Of a stretch of DNA of 64,000 bases, positions 49,977 to 60,348 are shown in pieces. Position 1 is the first letter of the stretch; each line of letters starts with the position of its first letter. Position numbers and translations under genes: made by a program. The DNA lies in the NCBI RefSeq assembly GCF_900215505.1, contig NZ_LT907844.1, forward strand, positions 4,356,001 to 4,420,000. Direction: 5' to 3'. Below the pieces are notes generated by a model. The model saw only the letters and a program-made list of their open reading frames with translations. It searched no databases and had not been told where the DNA came from. Source of the DNA: Cohaesibacter sp. ES.047. GTDB lineage: Bacteria; Pseudomonadota; Alphaproteobacteria; Rhizobiales; Cohaesibacteraceae.

Positions 49977-49998
49977 TCTTTTGCTTCGCAAAAGATGG
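49974..49998 (+). terminator. Strong hairpin at the 3' end of tRNA-Val
   Basis: CCATCTTTTGC and GCAAAAGATGG form an 11-bp perfect stem with a 3-nt loop. The left arm begins in the CCA of the tRNA. No T-run follows the stem, so it is more likely a processing signal or a Rho-assisted end than a classic terminator. Confidence 0.4.
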
Positions 49999-50196
49999 AT
50001 CAGAGTTCCCAAACATTGCGAACTTTCAGCGGCAGGTGCATTTCCGTAGGAAATCACCGAGAGCCAGCACCCTTCTCTCCGCAAAAGCGCAACACCCTCC
50101 CTCACTGCCCAGCATCGTCAGCGACAGGCAATTTTCAATAAAAAGCGCCGAAAGCCTGCCCGCCCCAGCCGCACCACCTAATTGGCAGCTATGCGG

Positions 50197-51423
50197 GGTA
50201 GTTTCAACGGGTCGACGCAACACTTTAATCTATGAGAAGGATTGGAGTGGATGTCATGAAGTACCGCCAACGAACATTTTATACAGATAGTCAAAAGTCA
50301 GAGATGTGGGATCGATGGCAGCGCGGAGAATCATTGAGCTCTATTGGGCGCAGGTTTAATCGTGCCTCGTCCTCGATTTATCCGTTTCTGGCGCGCACTG
50401 GTGGCATCCGACCAGCCGAACGTGTGAGATCGCGCTTGGCGCTTACTCTTTCTGAACGCGAAGAGATATCGAGGGGCCTCATCACCCAAATGTCCTTGAG
50501 GGCAATTGCGCGATCTTTGCAACGCTCAGTATCGACAATAAGTCGCGAGGTTAGACGCAATGGAGGTACCAAGAACTACCGAGCAACGCTGTCAGATGCT
50601 GCAGCGTGGGATCGTGCCCATCGCCCAAAACCGTGTAAGTTGGCAGGCAATGACTATCTGTGTCGTGCGATATCTGCCAAGCTGGCGCGCAAATGGTCCC
50701 CGCAGCAAATCGCAGGCTGGCTGATGCGTAAACATCCCGATGATGAAGGCAAACGCGTCTCGCATGAGACGATCTACCGGAGCCTGTTTATCCAGACACG
50801 TGGTGTACTTAAGAAAGAATTGCTGGTGCATTTGCGAGCGACACGGTCCATTCGCCGGTCTCGCCATGCCACGCTGAAGCGCAGTGGGATAGGTAAGTTC
50901 AACGATGCGATTTCGATCCGCGATAGACCTGCAGAAGTCGACGATCGGGCCGTACCTGGTCACTGGGAAGGAGACCTGATCGCCGGCTCCGGCAATAGCT
51001 TCATTGCAACATTGGTCGAGCGCCACACCCGCTTTGTGATGTTGGCAAAAGTAAGCAACAAAGACAGTCACAGCGTCATTCAGGCGTTGATCAAACAGTC
51101 ATGCAAGTTGCCCAAAGAGCTTTATCGTTCGCTGACTTGGGATCGTGGCTGTGAAATGGCTGGACACAAAGCATTCTCCTGGGCGACCAATATTGATGTC
51201 TTTGTGTGCGAGCCTCATTCGCCGTGGCAACGCGGTACAAACGAAAATACCAACCGTCTGCTACGTCAGTACTTCCCAAAGGGCACTGATTTGTCCATAC
51301 ATAGTCAGGCAAAGCTAAGCGCTATTGCAAGGCAACTGAACGAACGACCACGCAAAACGCTCAACTACGAAACTCCTGCTGAGCGTTTCCAAGCATGTGT
51401 TGCATCGATCAGTTGAACCCACC
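50197..51423 (+). mobile_element. IS30-family insertion sequence, apparently intact
   Basis: About 1.23 kb. Imperfect inverted repeats read inward as GGTAGTTTCAACGGGTCGAC and GGTGGGTTCAACTGATCGAT, both continuing toward GCAACAC. A 2-bp GG flanks each end, which fits the short duplication of IS30; exact ends are uncertain by a base or two. It carries one uninterrupted transposase. Confidence 0.82.
50256..51416 (+). CDS. IS30-family transposase
   Basis: 386 residues from the ATG at 50256 (MKYRQRTFYTDSQKSEMWDR); GGAGTGG precedes it. An ATG at 50232 in the same frame has no ribosome binding site. N-terminal helix-turn-helix regions (GESLSSIGRRFNRASSSIY and MSLRAIARSLQRSVSTISRE) bind the ends. 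The DDE catalytic core shows Asp in GHWEGDLIAG, Asp in LTWDRGCEMAGH and Glu in PWQRGTNENTNRLLRQYFPKG's NENTN block. No frameshift or stop is seen, so it may be active. Confidence 0.93.
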   Translation: MKYRQRTFYTDSQKSEMWDRWQRGESLSSIGRRFNRASSSIYPFLARTGGIRPAERVRSRLALTLSEREEISRGLITQMSLRAIARSLQRSVSTISREVRRNGGTKNYRATLSDAAAWDRAHRPKPCKLAGNDYLCRAISAKLARKWSPQQIAGWLMRKHPDDEGKRVSHETIYRSLFIQTRGVLKKELLVHLRATRSIRRSRHATLKRSGIGKFNDAISIRDRPAEVDDRAVPGHWEGDLIAGSGNSFIATLVERHTRFVMLAKVSNKDSHSVIQALIKQSCKLPKELYRSLTWDRGCEMAGHKAFSWATNIDVFVCEPHSPWQRGTNENTNRLLRQYFPKGTDLSIHSQAKLSAIARQLNERPRKTLNYETPAERFQACVASIS

Positions 51424-51494
51424 GGACGTTTCGGTCATTCGCCGCACAAGCAAGAGAAACGCTGCGTCCGACAGCAAGGCGACGGGGCCGCCGC

Positions 51495-51938
51495 TCACAT
51501 AGGTGACTGATGCCGCAAATGAATGAGGGGATAAGGCCTTCCCTGCCCATCATGGGAAGACGTTCCCGTGCGGACGAAACCGACCTGCTCATAGAACGCG
51601 AGCGCCTCTGGGTTTTGCTCATTCACATCGGCTGTCAGCTCAGGATGGGCCGCGATGGCTCGCGATATGAAGGCTTTGCCGATCCCTTGTCCATGTTGAT
51701 CCGGGTCGATAAACAGTGCCTCCAGATGACCGTCATGCAGAAACATGAAACCCTGCGGTATGTCTGCGGCATCAACTGAAAGTTGCAGGCTCACCTGTGG
51801 AAAGAACTCCATAAGCTCGGCCTCAATGGCCGACTTGTCGACGGGCGCAAGGAAGTGATGAGTGGCGTCGACCGCCCGACGCCATATCTCCATGACGCGC
51901 GGTAAGTCCTTATCTGTTGAAGGTCTGAAAGTAAGCAT
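51495..51938 (-). CDS. GNAT-family N-acetyltransferase
   Basis: 147 residues. The acetyl-CoA-binding loop is DQHGQGIGKAFISRAI, preceded by the strand LEALFIDP; the C-terminal NPEALAFYEQVGFVRTG is the usual GNAT motif B end. The N-terminus MLTFRPSTDKDLPRVMEIWR is typical. It resembles the YjaB-like branch. Substrate unknown. It lies in the accessory stretch next to IS30, with 67 bp to the cysteine-rich gene. Confidence 0.88.
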   Translation of the reverse strand: MLTFRPSTDKDLPRVMEIWRRAVDATHHFLAPVDKSAIEAELMEFFPQVSLQLSVDAADIPQGFMFLHDGHLEALFIDPDQHGQGIGKAFISRAIAAHPELTADVNEQNPEALAFYEQVGFVRTGTSSHDGQGRPYPLIHLRHQSPM

Positions 51939-52005
51939 GGTGCTCGTTCACATAACCGTCCCACTGTCCGCAATGGCCTCAAACCAGCAGCCACCACGGA
52001 AGGCC

Positions 52006-52620
52006 TCACGCCACGTGGTGCCTCAAGGACATCAGGAACGCCCGGACGCGTTTTTCAGTCCCCTGCCCCTCAAAGGCCTCGAGCTTGTCCTCGGACCAGC
52101 CATCAACCGGGTTCAGATCCACCAGGAGGCCGTCATACACGACCTGCTCCTCGTCGGTCAGCGGCAGCTGAGAAGCCGCCTGTAGCAGCTCCAGGAGCCC
52201 GTGGACACGCAACATGATCACGAAGGCGCTGGTCATGTCGCCCAGCAGTTGCGGCTCTGTGCGCCAACTGCGGCCCTTGAAGACCTCTTGCGTCACCCGC
52301 TGCCCTGCCCCGTGACAATCATAATGACAACAGCCACGATAGCCTTCTTGCTCGCGTGTCTCATAAATCTTGCACTGGTTGCGCTCTCCAAGCTGCGGAC
52401 AGGGCACGCCATTGGGCTTTTCTATGGGAAAGTCATCCGACCGGTCGAAGGCCAGTGACACGCAGCATAAAGCAGCACAATTGTTGCAATCAGCGACCAG
52501 AAGCGAAGGATCCACCAAAACAGTTCCCTTTCCCAAAATTCGTAACAAGTAAGCGGGCGCTTCATACAGAATGAATCGCGCCACACGTTCAATGATAACG
52601 GCCATGGCCATGGAGTCCAT
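52006..52620 (-). CDS. Cysteine-rich protein of unknown function
   Basis: About 204 residues from the chosen ATG at 52620 (MDSMAMAVIIERVARFILYE); ATGs at 52611 and 52605 are alternatives, and upstream codons overlap the hup terminator. The core is CNNCAALCCVSLAFDRS, then IEKPNGVPCPQL, QCKIYE and GCCHYDCHGAGQRV. The Cys spacing (CxxCxxxCC ... C ... C ... CC-x3-C) suggests a bound metal or Fe-S cluster. A similar block occurs, in my memory, as a leader domain of some pentapeptide-repeat proteins, but no repeats are present here. The C-terminal half is helical (GLLELLQAASQLPLTDEEQ). Function unknown. Confidence 0.7.
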   Translation of the reverse strand: MDSMAMAVIIERVARFILYEAPAYLLRILGKGTVLVDPSLLVADCNNCAALCCVSLAFDRSDDFPIEKPNGVPCPQLGERNQCKIYETREQEGYRGCCHYDCHGAGQRVTQEVFKGRSWRTEPQLLGDMTSAFVIMLRVHGLLELLQAASQLPLTDEEQVVYDGLLVDLNPVDGWSEDKLEAFEGQGTEKRVRAFLMSLRHHVA

Positions 52621-52677
52621 GACAGCAAGCCGAACGCAGACCCCATCGACAAGATCAGGAGATCGGTTAACACGAAC

Positions 52678-52711
52678 AAAAATGCCCCCGGCTCGGATGA
52701 ACCGGGGGCAT
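52678..52711 (-). terminator. Rho-independent terminator of hup
   Basis: A 10-bp stem ATGCCCCCGG/CCGGGGGCAT (52682-52691 and 52702-52711) with five T after it on the minus strand. It ends the hup message 33 nt after the stop and lies ahead of the cysteine-rich gene. Confidence 0.85.
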
Positions 52712-52743
52712 GTGATCAACCTGTCGCCAGGCGACGGACCGCC

Positions 52744-53019
52744 TTAGCTGTTGACAGCGTCTTTCAGACCTTTACCAGCCTTGAACTTCGGCGTTTTGGA
52801 CGCCGGAATCTGGATGGTTTCACCAGTACGCGGGTTACGGCCTTCGGTAGCAGCACGCTCGGTTACGGAAAAGTTGCCAAAGCCGATGACGCGGACTTCA
52901 TCGCCAGATTTCAGAGTGTCTGCGATGATGTCGAACAGAGCATCCACAGCCTCACCAGCCTGTGCCTTGGTCAGTTCAGCCTTTTCCGCAACAGAAGAGA
53001 TCAGTTCGTTCTTGTTCAT
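52744..53019 (-). CDS. hup: DNA-binding protein HU
   Basis: 91-residue histone-like protein that bends DNA and compacts the nucleoid. [20 protein letters not shown] opens it, with the HU signature [20 protein letters not shown] and the beta-arm tip [28 protein letters not shown] precedes the ATG at 53019; the frame extends 15 codons upstream without similarity. Downstream of lon, as usual in this group. Confidence 0.96.
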   Translation of the reverse strand: MNKNELISSVAEKAELTKAQAGEAVDALFDIIADTLKSGDEVRVIGFGNFSVTERAATEGRNPRTGETIQIPASKTPKFKAGKGLKDAVNS

Positions 53020-53213
53020 AATTACTTCCTTTTCGGTTCGATTGTGCACGCCGCAGCCTCGCACAATCCGTCACCATTAAGAATCAACACACCTTGGGCA
53101 AATACCAGACGCGAGTTGCGACAATCTTTCGAAACCGGATAGAAATCAAGTACAAAACTCGCAGAAAACTGCCATTTTTTGCGGTTTAAACAGGATTTCT
53201 CACTTGTTCAACG

Positions 53214-53249
53214 AAAAAAGGCCCTTCCTGCACAGGAAGGGCCTTTTTC
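53214..53249 (-). terminator. Rho-independent terminator after lon (bidirectional)
   Basis: An almost perfect 16-bp stem AAAAAGGCCCTTCCTG/CAGGAAGGGCCTTTTT with a 2-nt loop lies 40 nt after the lon stop. The A/T arms give a T-run in both directions. Confidence 0.9.
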
Positions 53250-53287
53250 TTCACAAGCCAAGGGGCACGAACAAAGCGCTTCTGAAC

Positions 53288-55720
53288 CTAGTGTTGAAGC
53301 GAAGGTGCTTCATCAGACTCAGAATCACTCGCCATGCTGGGGTCAGGCATCTGGCTTTCATCCCACTCAATGGGCTCGGGCATCTCGACCAGAGCATGCT
53401 CGAGAACCTGACCAACATTGGAGACTGGGATGATATCCATCTCGTTCTTCACATTGTCCGGAATGTCTGCCAGATCCTTGGCATTCTCTTCCGGAATGAG
53501 AACGGTCTTGATGCCACCACGCAGTGCAGCAAGGAGTTTTTCCTTGAGACCACCGATAGGCAGAACGCGACCACGCAGGGTGATCTCGCCAGTCATCGCG
53601 ACATCCTTGCGAACAGGAATGCCGGTCATGATCGACGTGATGGCAGTTGCCATCGCAATACCGGCCGACGGCCCATCCTTGGGTGTTGCCCCTTCGGGCA
53701 CATGCATGTGGATGTCTTTCTTGTCGAACACAGGAGGTTCGACACCGAAATCAACCGCCCGCGAGCGCACATAGCTTGCTGCAGCCTGAATCGATTCCTT
53801 CATCACATCACGCAGGTTACCCGTCACCGTCATCTTGCCTTTGCCGGGCATCATGACGCCTTCGATGGTCAGCAGTTCCCCGCCGACTTCCGTCCAGGCA
53901 AGCCCCGTGACGACACCGACCTGATCTTCCGAATCGATCTCGCCGTGGCGGAAGCGCGGCACACCAAGATAGTCCTCAATGTTGTCCGTCGTTACCTCGA
54001 CCTTGTCGAGCTGCTTCATGATCAGATCCTTGGTCACCTTACGCGCCAGCTTCATCAGCTCACGTTCAAGGTTACGCACACCAGCCTCACGCGTATAGCG
54101 CTGGACGATCATGCGCAGACCATCATCATCAAGGGTGAACTCATTCTCCTTGAGGCCATGATCCTTGCGGGCTTTCGGGATGAGGTGGCGGCGAGCGATC
54201 TCGACCTTCTCATCCTCGGTGTAGCCGGCAATGCGGATGACTTCCATACGGTCCATCAGAGGAGCCGGAATATTGAGCGTATTGGCCGTGGTGATGAACA
54301 TCACGTTCGACAGGTCATATTCCACTTCCAGATAATGGTCCATGAACGCATGGTTCTGTTCCGGATCCAGCACCTCAAGCAGAGCCGAAGATGGATCGCC
54401 TCGGAAGTCCATACCCATCTTGTCGATCTCGTCGAGAAGGAACAACGGGTTGGCTTTCTTGGCCTTTTTCATCGACTGGATCACTTTGCCCGGCATGGAG
54501 CCGATATAGGTCCGGCGATGGCCGCGGATCTCGGCTTCGTCGCGCACGCCGCCCAGCGCCATGCGAACGAATTCACGGCCAGTTGCCCGTGCAATCGATT
54601 TGCCAAGCGAGGTCTTGCCAACGCCCGGAGGACCAACCAGACAGAGAATCGGACCCTTGAGCTTGTTGGTCCGCTTCTGAACCGCAAGATACTCAACGAT
54701 GCGTTCCTTGACCTTCTCAAGGCCATAGTGATCGATATCGAGGATCTCCTCGGCTTTCGCCAGATCCACCTTGACGCGGGACTTTTTGCTCCACGGAATA
54801 CCGATCAGCCAATCGAGATAGTTGCGCACGACTGTGGCTTCTGCCGACATCGGGCTCATCTGCTTGAGCTTCTTTAGCTCAGCCTCGGCCTTTTCACGGG
54901 CTTCCTTGCTGAGTTTCGTCTTCTCGATGGTCTGCTCAAGCTCGCGCAATTCGTCCGCGCCGTCTTCCGAATCCCCAAGCTCCTTCTGAATGGCCTTCAT
55001 CTGCTCATTCAGATAATATTCGCGCTGGGTTTTCTCCATCTGACGCTTGACGCGACTGCGGATGCGTTTCTCAACCTGCAGAACGGAAATTTCGCTTTCC
55101 ATCAGGCCAAGCACCTGCTCGAGGCGTTCCACGATGCTAACGATGCCCAGTATTTCCTGTTTTTCCTGGATCTTGATCGCCAGATGAGAGGCAACCGTAT
55201 CCCCAAGCTTGGAAAAGTCTTCGATCTGCGAAACCGCACCGATGACTTCAGGCGACACTTTCTTGTTGAGCTTGACGTAATTTTCGAACTCGGTCGCGAC
55301 AGAGCGGGCCAGCGCCTCGACTTCGACAGCATCGCCATCTTCGTCGTGCATAACCGTCGCTGTTGCCTCATAAAGGTCGTCGCGTTTGGTGAAGTCACCA
55401 AGCTTGGCACGATCCATGCCTTCAACCAGAACCTTGACAGTGCCATCCGGCAGCTTGAGCAGCTGCAACACGGTCGCGAGCGTCCCGATCTTGTAGATTT
55501 CTTCGGGCGCGGGATCATCGTCGCCAGCGTTTTTCTGGGTCGCCAGCAAAATCATTTTGTCAGACTGCATCACCTCTTCCAGAGCGCGAATGGATTTTTC
55601 GCGTCCCACAAAAAGCGGCACAATCATATGAGGAAAGACAACAATGTCTCTCAGCGGCAAGACCGGATAAGTATCGGAAGCCGAACGGCCGACATCCTCG
55701 TTGTAAGGTGCTTCGGTCAT
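53288..55720 (-). CDS. lon: ATP-dependent endopeptidase Lon
   Basis: 810-residue soluble AAA+ serine protease that degrades damaged and regulatory proteins. The N-terminal LON substrate domain spans about residues 15-210 ([20 protein letters not shown]). Walker A is [13 protein letters not shown], Walker [11 protein letters not shown]. The protease domain holds the catalytic Ser in [14 protein letters not shown] and the Lys in [12 protein letters not shown]. The C-terminus is acidic. It lies between clpX and hup. Confidence 0.97.
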   Translation of the reverse strand: MTEAPYNEDVGRSASDTYPVLPLRDIVVFPHMIVPLFVGREKSIRALEEVMQSDKMILLATQKNAGDDDPAPEEIYKIGTLATVLQLLKLPDGTVKVLVEGMDRAKLGDFTKRDDLYEATATVMHDEDGDAVEVEALARSVATEFENYVKLNKKVSPEVIGAVSQIEDFSKLGDTVASHLAIKIQEKQEILGIVSIVERLEQVLGLMESEISVLQVEKRIRSRVKRQMEKTQREYYLNEQMKAIQKELGDSEDGADELRELEQTIEKTKLSKEAREKAEAELKKLKQMSPMSAEATVVRNYLDWLIGIPWSKKSRVKVDLAKAEEILDIDHYGLEKVKERIVEYLAVQKRTNKLKGPILCLVGPPGVGKTSLGKSIARATGREFVRMALGGVRDEAEIRGHRRTYIGSMPGKVIQSMKKAKKANPLFLLDEIDKMGMDFRGDPSSALLEVLDPEQNHAFMDHYLEVEYDLSNVMFITTANTLNIPAPLMDRMEVIRIAGYTEDEKVEIARRHLIPKARKDHGLKENEFTLDDDGLRMIVQRYTREAGVRNLERELMKLARKVTKDLIMKQLDKVEVTTDNIEDYLGVPRFRHGEIDSEDQVGVVTGLAWTEVGGELLTIEGVMMPGKGKMTVTGNLRDVMKESIQAAASYVRSRAVDFGVEPPVFDKKDIHMHVPEGATPKDGPSAGIAMATAITSIMTGIPVRKDVAMTGEITLRGRVLPIGGLKEKLLAALRGGIKTVLIPEENAKDLADIPDNVKNEMDIIPVSNVGQVLEHALVEMPEPIEWDESQMPDPSMASDSESDEAPSLQH

Positions 55721-56124
55721 GCATTCCTACCTTTCTTGGTTGATTTGCCCTTCCGGTATAGACAGGACAATTCTGCGGCCGTAGATGGCCCGCAATCGTT
55801 CCGGCACGTTGCCCCACGCTCTTAAGCGAGCCAATGAGGTCATCTCGGTCACCGGTTAAATCGTGCGATTCACGAACATGTATGACTACACGGTACCACC
55901 TAGTTGGGGCTTGGTGACAGGCTTTTCAACCCACTCCACAATCCAGTATCGATATTGTGAACAAAGCCCAAGCCAATGCCAGAGCCAATGCCCGAGCCAA
56001 TGGATTAAGCCTTGAACACATGCCCAATTGCCGGGCACTCAAACGCCCAAAACTCGGGATCCCGCCGCCTTACAGACAATCCTGACTGAGGGTCGCGCAA
56101 AGCCCCGAGCGATCAAGCCCGGAC
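55721..56124. other. Intergenic region clpX / lon (462 bp), with a 12-bp tandem repeat
   Basis: The lon promoter must be here; I find no convincing -35/-10 or heat-shock boxes. At 55971-56003 a 12-bp unit AGCCAATGCCAG/AGCCAATGCCCG/AGCCAATGG is repeated nearly three times. The clpX terminator lies at the right end. No coding frame looks real. Confidence 0.5.
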
Positions 56125-56149
56125 AAAAAAGGGCGACCAGAGGCCGCCC
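56125..56149 (-). terminator. Rho-independent terminator of clpX
   Basis: GGGCGGCC/ACC..CGCCC hairpin (outer stem 56131-56135 with 56145-56149) followed by six T on the minus strand, 34 nt after the clpX stop. Confidence 0.75.
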
Positions 56150-56182
56150 AATTCAAATCTCGATTTCGGCGTCCACTGGCTT

Positions 56183-57451
56183 TCAAGCCGTGGAGGGCTC
56201 AGCCTCTTTGTTGATGTCACTGTAGATATACAGCGGGCGCGCCTCGCCGGTCACCACATCACCCGAGATCACCACTTCCTCGACCCCTTCAAGACCGGGA
56301 AGCTCATACATGGTATCGAGCAGGATGCCTTCCAGGATCGAACGCAGGCCACGAGCACCGGTTTTGCGGTCAATGGCTTTCTTGGCGACCGCACGCAAGG
56401 CTTCCTCATGGAATGTCAGGCGCACGCCTTCCATCTCAAAGAGAGCTTGATACTGCTTGACGATGGCGTTCTTGGGCAGTGAAAGAATAGAGATCAGCGC
56501 GTCTTCATCCAGATCTTCAAGCGTCGCCAGAACAGGCAAACGACCGACAAATTCAGGAATAAGGCCGAATTTCAGTAGATCTTCCGGTTCCAGTTCACGG
56601 AACAGCTCACCAGTGCCGCGTTCGTCAGCATCCTTGACCTTGGCCGAGAACCCGATGGACGTATCATTGCCGCGCTGGGAAATGATCTTGTCCAGGCCCG
56701 CAAAGGCACCACCACAGATGAACAAAATGTTCGAGGTGTCGACCTGAAGGAATTCCTGCTGCGGATGTTTCCGACCACCCTGAGGTGGAACGGACGCAAC
56801 GGTGCCTTCCATGATTTTCAGAAGGGCCTGCTGAACACCCTCACCCGATACATCCCGCGTGATGGATGGATTGTCCGACTTGCGAGAAATCTTATCGATC
56901 TCGTCGATATAGACGATGCCGCGTTGCGCCTGTTCGACATTGTAGTCGGCAGCCTGCAGCAGTTTGAGAATGATATTCTCGACATCTTCACCGACATAGC
57001 CCGCTTCGGTCAGCGTCGTCGCGTCAGCCATCGTGAACGGCACATCAAGGATACGGGCCATGGTCTGGGCAAGGAAGGTCTTACCGCAACCGGTTGGGCC
57101 AATCAGCATGATGTTGGACTTGGCAAGCTCAATATCTGTGCTTTTCTTGCCATGACTGAGGCGTTTGTAATGGTTGTGAACGGCAACGGCAAGCACACGT
57201 TTGGCACGATCCTGGCCGATGACGTAATCGTCGAGCACTTCGCAAATCTCATGCGGAGTGGGAATACCGTCCTTGGACTTGACCATCGAGGACTTGTTTT
57301 CCTCACGGATGATATCCATGCACAATTCAACGCATTCATCACAGATGAACACAGTTGGACCTGCGATCAGCTTGCGCACTTCATGTTGGCTCTTGCCGCA
57401 AAAGGAACAGTAAAGCGTGTTTTTGCTATCGCCACCACCGGCCTTGCTCAT
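56183..57451 (-). CDS. clpX: ATP-dependent Clp protease ATP-binding subunit ClpX
   Basis: 422-residue AAA+ unfoldase that feeds proteins to ClpP. The N-terminal zinc-binding domain has [18 protein letters not shown] and [12 protein letters not shown]. Walker A is [13 protein letters not shown], Walker [13 protein letters not shown]; the pore loop lies in the same region ([16 protein letters not shown]). The sensor-2 part ends with [19 protein letters not shown]. It follows clpP by 254 bp. Confidence 0.97.
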   Translation of the reverse strand: MSKAGGGDSKNTLYCSFCGKSQHEVRKLIAGPTVFICDECVELCMDIIREENKSSMVKSKDGIPTPHEICEVLDDYVIGQDRAKRVLAVAVHNHYKRLSHGKKSTDIELAKSNIMLIGPTGCGKTFLAQTMARILDVPFTMADATTLTEAGYVGEDVENIILKLLQAADYNVEQAQRGIVYIDEIDKISRKSDNPSITRDVSGEGVQQALLKIMEGTVASVPPQGGRKHPQQEFLQVDTSNILFICGGAFAGLDKIISQRGNDTSIGFSAKVKDADERGTGELFRELEPEDLLKFGLIPEFVGRLPVLATLEDLDEDALISILSLPKNAIVKQYQALFEMEGVRLTFHEEALRAVAKKAIDRKTGARGLRSILEGILLDTMYELPGLEGVEEVVISGDVVTGEARPLYIYSDINKEAEPSTA

Positions 57452-57705
57452 GTAGGTGCCTCTTCTTTCGTTGCCACCAGACCGAACCTAATATCCTGTC
57501 TGGCTGTCTAGTTTATGGTGCACAGCACTGGCTGCAAGCAAAATAAACCCGTCTGACTACCGCCAAATGCATAATTTTGCCAAAAAGGCTCAAACACCGG
57601 CAGATTTCTAAAAGCATGTACCCCAAAACATCAACATTAACTTAACACTGGTATTTGGGATCGGTCGCGGCAGCCTAGCTTGAATGCCGCCGCATAGAAC
57701 CGGCC

Positions 57706-58353
57706 TTAGTCTTTCTTGTTGCCTTCTTCGCCGTTTTCACCGAGCGAAGACCGGTTTTCAACCACCTGATCCACCAGACCCCAGTCAAGGGCTTCTCCAG
57801 CGGTCATGAAGTGGTCGCGATCAAGGGTCTTCTCCACTGTATCATAATCCTGATCACAGTGCTTGACATAGACCTCGTTGAGGCGCCGCTTCATCTTCAG
57901 GATGTCTTCGGCGTGACGCTGGATATCCGACGCCTGCCCCTGAAAACCACCAGAAGGCTGATGAACCATGATGCGCGCGTTCGGCAAGGCAAAACGCATG
58001 TCTTTCTCACCTGCGCACAGCAGCAATGACCCCATCGACGCGGCCTGCCCCATGCAGAGCGTGGCAACCGGCGGCTTGATGAACTGCATCGTGTCGTAGA
58101 TGGCCATGCCGGCCGTAACGACCCCGCCGGGCGAATTGATGTAGAGCGAAATCTCCTTCTTCGGATTTTCCGCTTCCAGATACAGCAACTGAGCGCTAAC
58201 CAAGGTCGCCATATGATCTTCGATCGGCCCGGTGATAAAAATCACGCGCTCTTTGAGCAACCGTGAGAAGATATCATAGGCGCGTTCCCCGCGGTTGGAC
58301 TGCTCCACCACCATCGGGACCAAATTCATTGCAAGATCAATTGGATCCTTCAT
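57706..58353 (-). CDS. clpP: ATP-dependent Clp protease proteolytic subunit
   Basis: 215-residue serine protease that forms the tetradecameric chamber used by ClpX and ClpA. The catalytic Ser is in [16 protein letters not shown], the His in [14 protein letters not shown] and the Asp in [14 protein letters not shown]. The start [18 protein letters not shown] at 58353 fits the family; an in-frame codon at 58383 is less likely. Confidence 0.97.
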   Translation of the reverse strand: MKDPIDLAMNLVPMVVEQSNRGERAYDIFSRLLKERVIFITGPIEDHMATLVSAQLLYLEAENPKKEISLYINSPGGVVTAGMAIYDTMQFIKPPVATLCMGQAASMGSLLLCAGEKDMRFALPNARIMVHQPSGGFQGQASDIQRHAEDILKMKRRLNEVYVKHCDQDYDTVEKTLDRDHFMTAGEALDWGLVDQVVENRSSLGENGEEGNKKD

Positions 58354-58943
58354 TGCACTTCCCTTATTCAGGCGGGATGGCATTCCGACTCACCAAACCG
58401 CGCCGTTTTTGTCACCGAATTCCCGTCACGAGAATAAGGCAATCCGATGGCAACAAGCCACCATTGAAAACCCAAGCAAATCGCGGGCCAGCCCCGACAC
58501 ATGACCAAGACACACCAAACCGAGGCATTTTGATCACAGGATCTGCATGTAACCTTTGCGACAAAGACGATGCAAAGCCGACATTCGAATCGCCACGACA
58601 GATCTTTTGTCACTCCTATCACTCAGAGAGTGAAAAAATTACTGACGTCGCACCACAGGAGCGGCACCTTGGGGAAGAATTCGGTCGGCTGAAATCCTAT
58701 CCACGTAACATAGGGTCTGACCAGCCCCATTCAACGCACAAAGTGAATAGAAATGGTGAACACTTCCCTTACCGCTCGTTTTTCGCCATTCGTTCAGCCG
58801 TGGAAAGCTGCAAAGCGCTTGATTCTACGCGGCTTCTTCGCGCCCAAAATGCGCATCAGACAGTCCACGCAACCACCAAAACGAACGGGATAAAACCGGC
58901 AGCCGCTCATTCGCTGATGGCAGACCAACAAATGTCCCTTAAA
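58354..58943. other. Intergenic region clpP / tig
   Basis: About 590 bp before the tig terminator. A 260-codon plus-strand frame spans it but runs into clpP and tig on the opposite strand and shows no family features. A heat-shock-like pair CTTG (58454-58457) and CTTATTC (58432-58438) on the minus strand is only 15 nt apart and does not convince me. No gene called. Confidence 0.5.
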
Positions 58944-58978
58944 GAAAAACGCCCACCAGAGCTGGCAGGCGTTTTTCT
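58944..58978 (-). terminator. Rho-independent terminator of tig
   Basis: AAAAACGCC..GCCAG/CTGG..GGCGTTTTT stem, with T-runs possible in both directions, 20 nt after the tig stop. Confidence 0.85.
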
Positions 58979-58998
58979 TATTTCACAAAAAGCAAGGC

Positions 58999-60348
58999 TT
59001 ACTCGTCATCTTCAGACGCGAGTTTCTCCAGCTCTTCCTTGGTGACGGTCTTGTCGTCAACCTTCACCAGTTCGAGCAGGTAGTCCACGACCTTCTCTTC
59101 GAAGATAGGCGCACGAATGGATGCAAGCGCCTCAGCGTTCTGGGTGTAATATTCAAACACCTGACGCTCCTGACCTGGGAACTGCTGGGCACGCTGCATG
59201 ATGCCGCGCTGCACTTCCTCGTCAGCGACCTTGATTTCGTTCTTCTCGCCAATTTCCGACAGAACGAGACCCAGACGCACACGACGTTCGGCGATGGATT
59301 TGTATTCTTCCTGCGCCTTTTCTTCGGTGGTGTCTTCATCTTCAAAGGTCTTGCCCGCTTCATTCATTTCAGCGGTGACCTGTTGCCAGATGTTGTTGAA
59401 TTCCTGCTCCAGAAGGGTCGGCGGCACGTCGAACTTGTGCAACTCGTCCATCTTGTCCAGAAGCTGGCGCTTGACGCGCTGACGCGTCAGGGCACCATAC
59501 TGCGAAACGATCTGGTCCTTGATGATTTCCTTGAGCTTTTCAAGGGATTCAAGGCCAAGCTTGGTCGCAAATTCATCATTGAGCTCGAGTTCGCCCGGCG
59601 CCTGAACTTCCTTCACGACAACATCGAATTCAGCTTCCTTGCCGGCGAGGTGCGCTGCACCGTAATCCGCAGGGAAAGAAACCTTCACAACGCTTTCGTC
59701 ACCGGCGGAAAGACCAACAAGCTGCTCTTCGAAGCCGGGAATGAACTGGCCAGAGCCAATAACGAGCTGGCCGTTTTCGTCAGCACCACCGTCGAATGGC
59801 TCGCCATCAATTTTGCCGAGGTAAGACATGACAACCTTGTCGCCATTCTCGGCTTTGCCTTCTTTGGCTTCGAACGGGCGGGAGCTTTCGGCGATCTGGG
59901 TAAGACGCTCGTCAACTTCGCTGTCTTCCACTTCAACGACCGGGCGCTCGATTTCAACGCCGGACACGTCTGCCACTTCAAAGCTGGGCAGCACTTCATA
60001 GATGATGTCGAATTCAAGATCCGCCTTGCCATCCATGATTTGCTCAGCTTCAGCTTCGTCTTCGGTCAGCTTGTACTGGGGCTGCATGGCAGCCTTTTCC
60101 TCACGCTCTTCAAGCGTGCTCCGAGTGGTCTCGCCGATCAGCTCCTGAACGATCTCGCTCATCAGAGCCTTGCCGTGCAGTTTACGAACATGAGATGCCG
60201 GCACCTTGCCTGGGCGGAAGCCGTTGATTTTAACCTGGCCCTTGATCTCATCGATTTTGGCCACGAGTTTGGCTTCGAGATCAGAGGCAGGAACGACGAC
60301 TTTCAGTTCGCGTTTCAGACCTTCGGACAGGGTTTCAGTTACCTGCAT
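58999..60348 (-). CDS. tig: Trigger factor
   Basis: 449-residue ribosome-bound chaperone and peptidyl-prolyl isomerase. The ribosome-binding domain includes INGFRPGKVPASHVRKLHG (residues about 41-59, GFRxGKxP loop). The FKBP-like domain follows (GDKVVMSYLGKIDGEPFDGG, FIPGFEEQLVG), then the helical C-terminal arm. It is the first gene of the tig-clpP-clpX-lon group. Confidence 0.97.
   Translation of the reverse strand: MQVTETLSEGLKRELKVVVPASDLEAKLVAKIDEIKGQVKINGFRPGKVPASHVRKLHGKALMSEIVQELIGETTRSTLEEREEKAAMQPQYKLTEDEAEAEQIMDGKADLEFDIIYEVLPSFEVADVSGVEIERPVVEVEDSEVDERLTQIAESSRPFEAKEGKAENGDKVVMSYLGKIDGEPFDGGADENGQLVIGSGQFIPGFEEQLVGLSAGDESVVKVSFPADYGAAHLAGKEAEFDVVVKEVQAPGELELNDEFATKLGLESLEKLKEIIKDQIVSQYGALTRQRVKRQLLDKMDELHKFDVPPTLLEQEFNNIWQQVTAEMNEAGKTFEDEDTTEEKAQEEYKSIAERRVRLGLVLSEIGEKNEIKVADEEVQRGIMQRAQQFPGQERQVFEYYTQNAEALASIRAPIFEEKVVDYLLELVKVDDKTVTKEELEKLASEDDE

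Noticed and set aside
53204-54877. 557-codon open frame on the plus strand
   Set aside because: It lies wholly antisense to lon, has no family motifs, and results from codon bias of the real gene.
58430-58458. Heat-shock-type promoter for clpP (CTTG ... CTTATTC)
   Set aside because: The spacing is about 15 nt, not 17-18, and the -10 box is imperfect.
58263-59045. 260-codon plus-strand frame covering the clpP-tig gap
   Set aside because: It overlaps both genes and the tig terminator, has no ribosome binding site and no recognisable domain.
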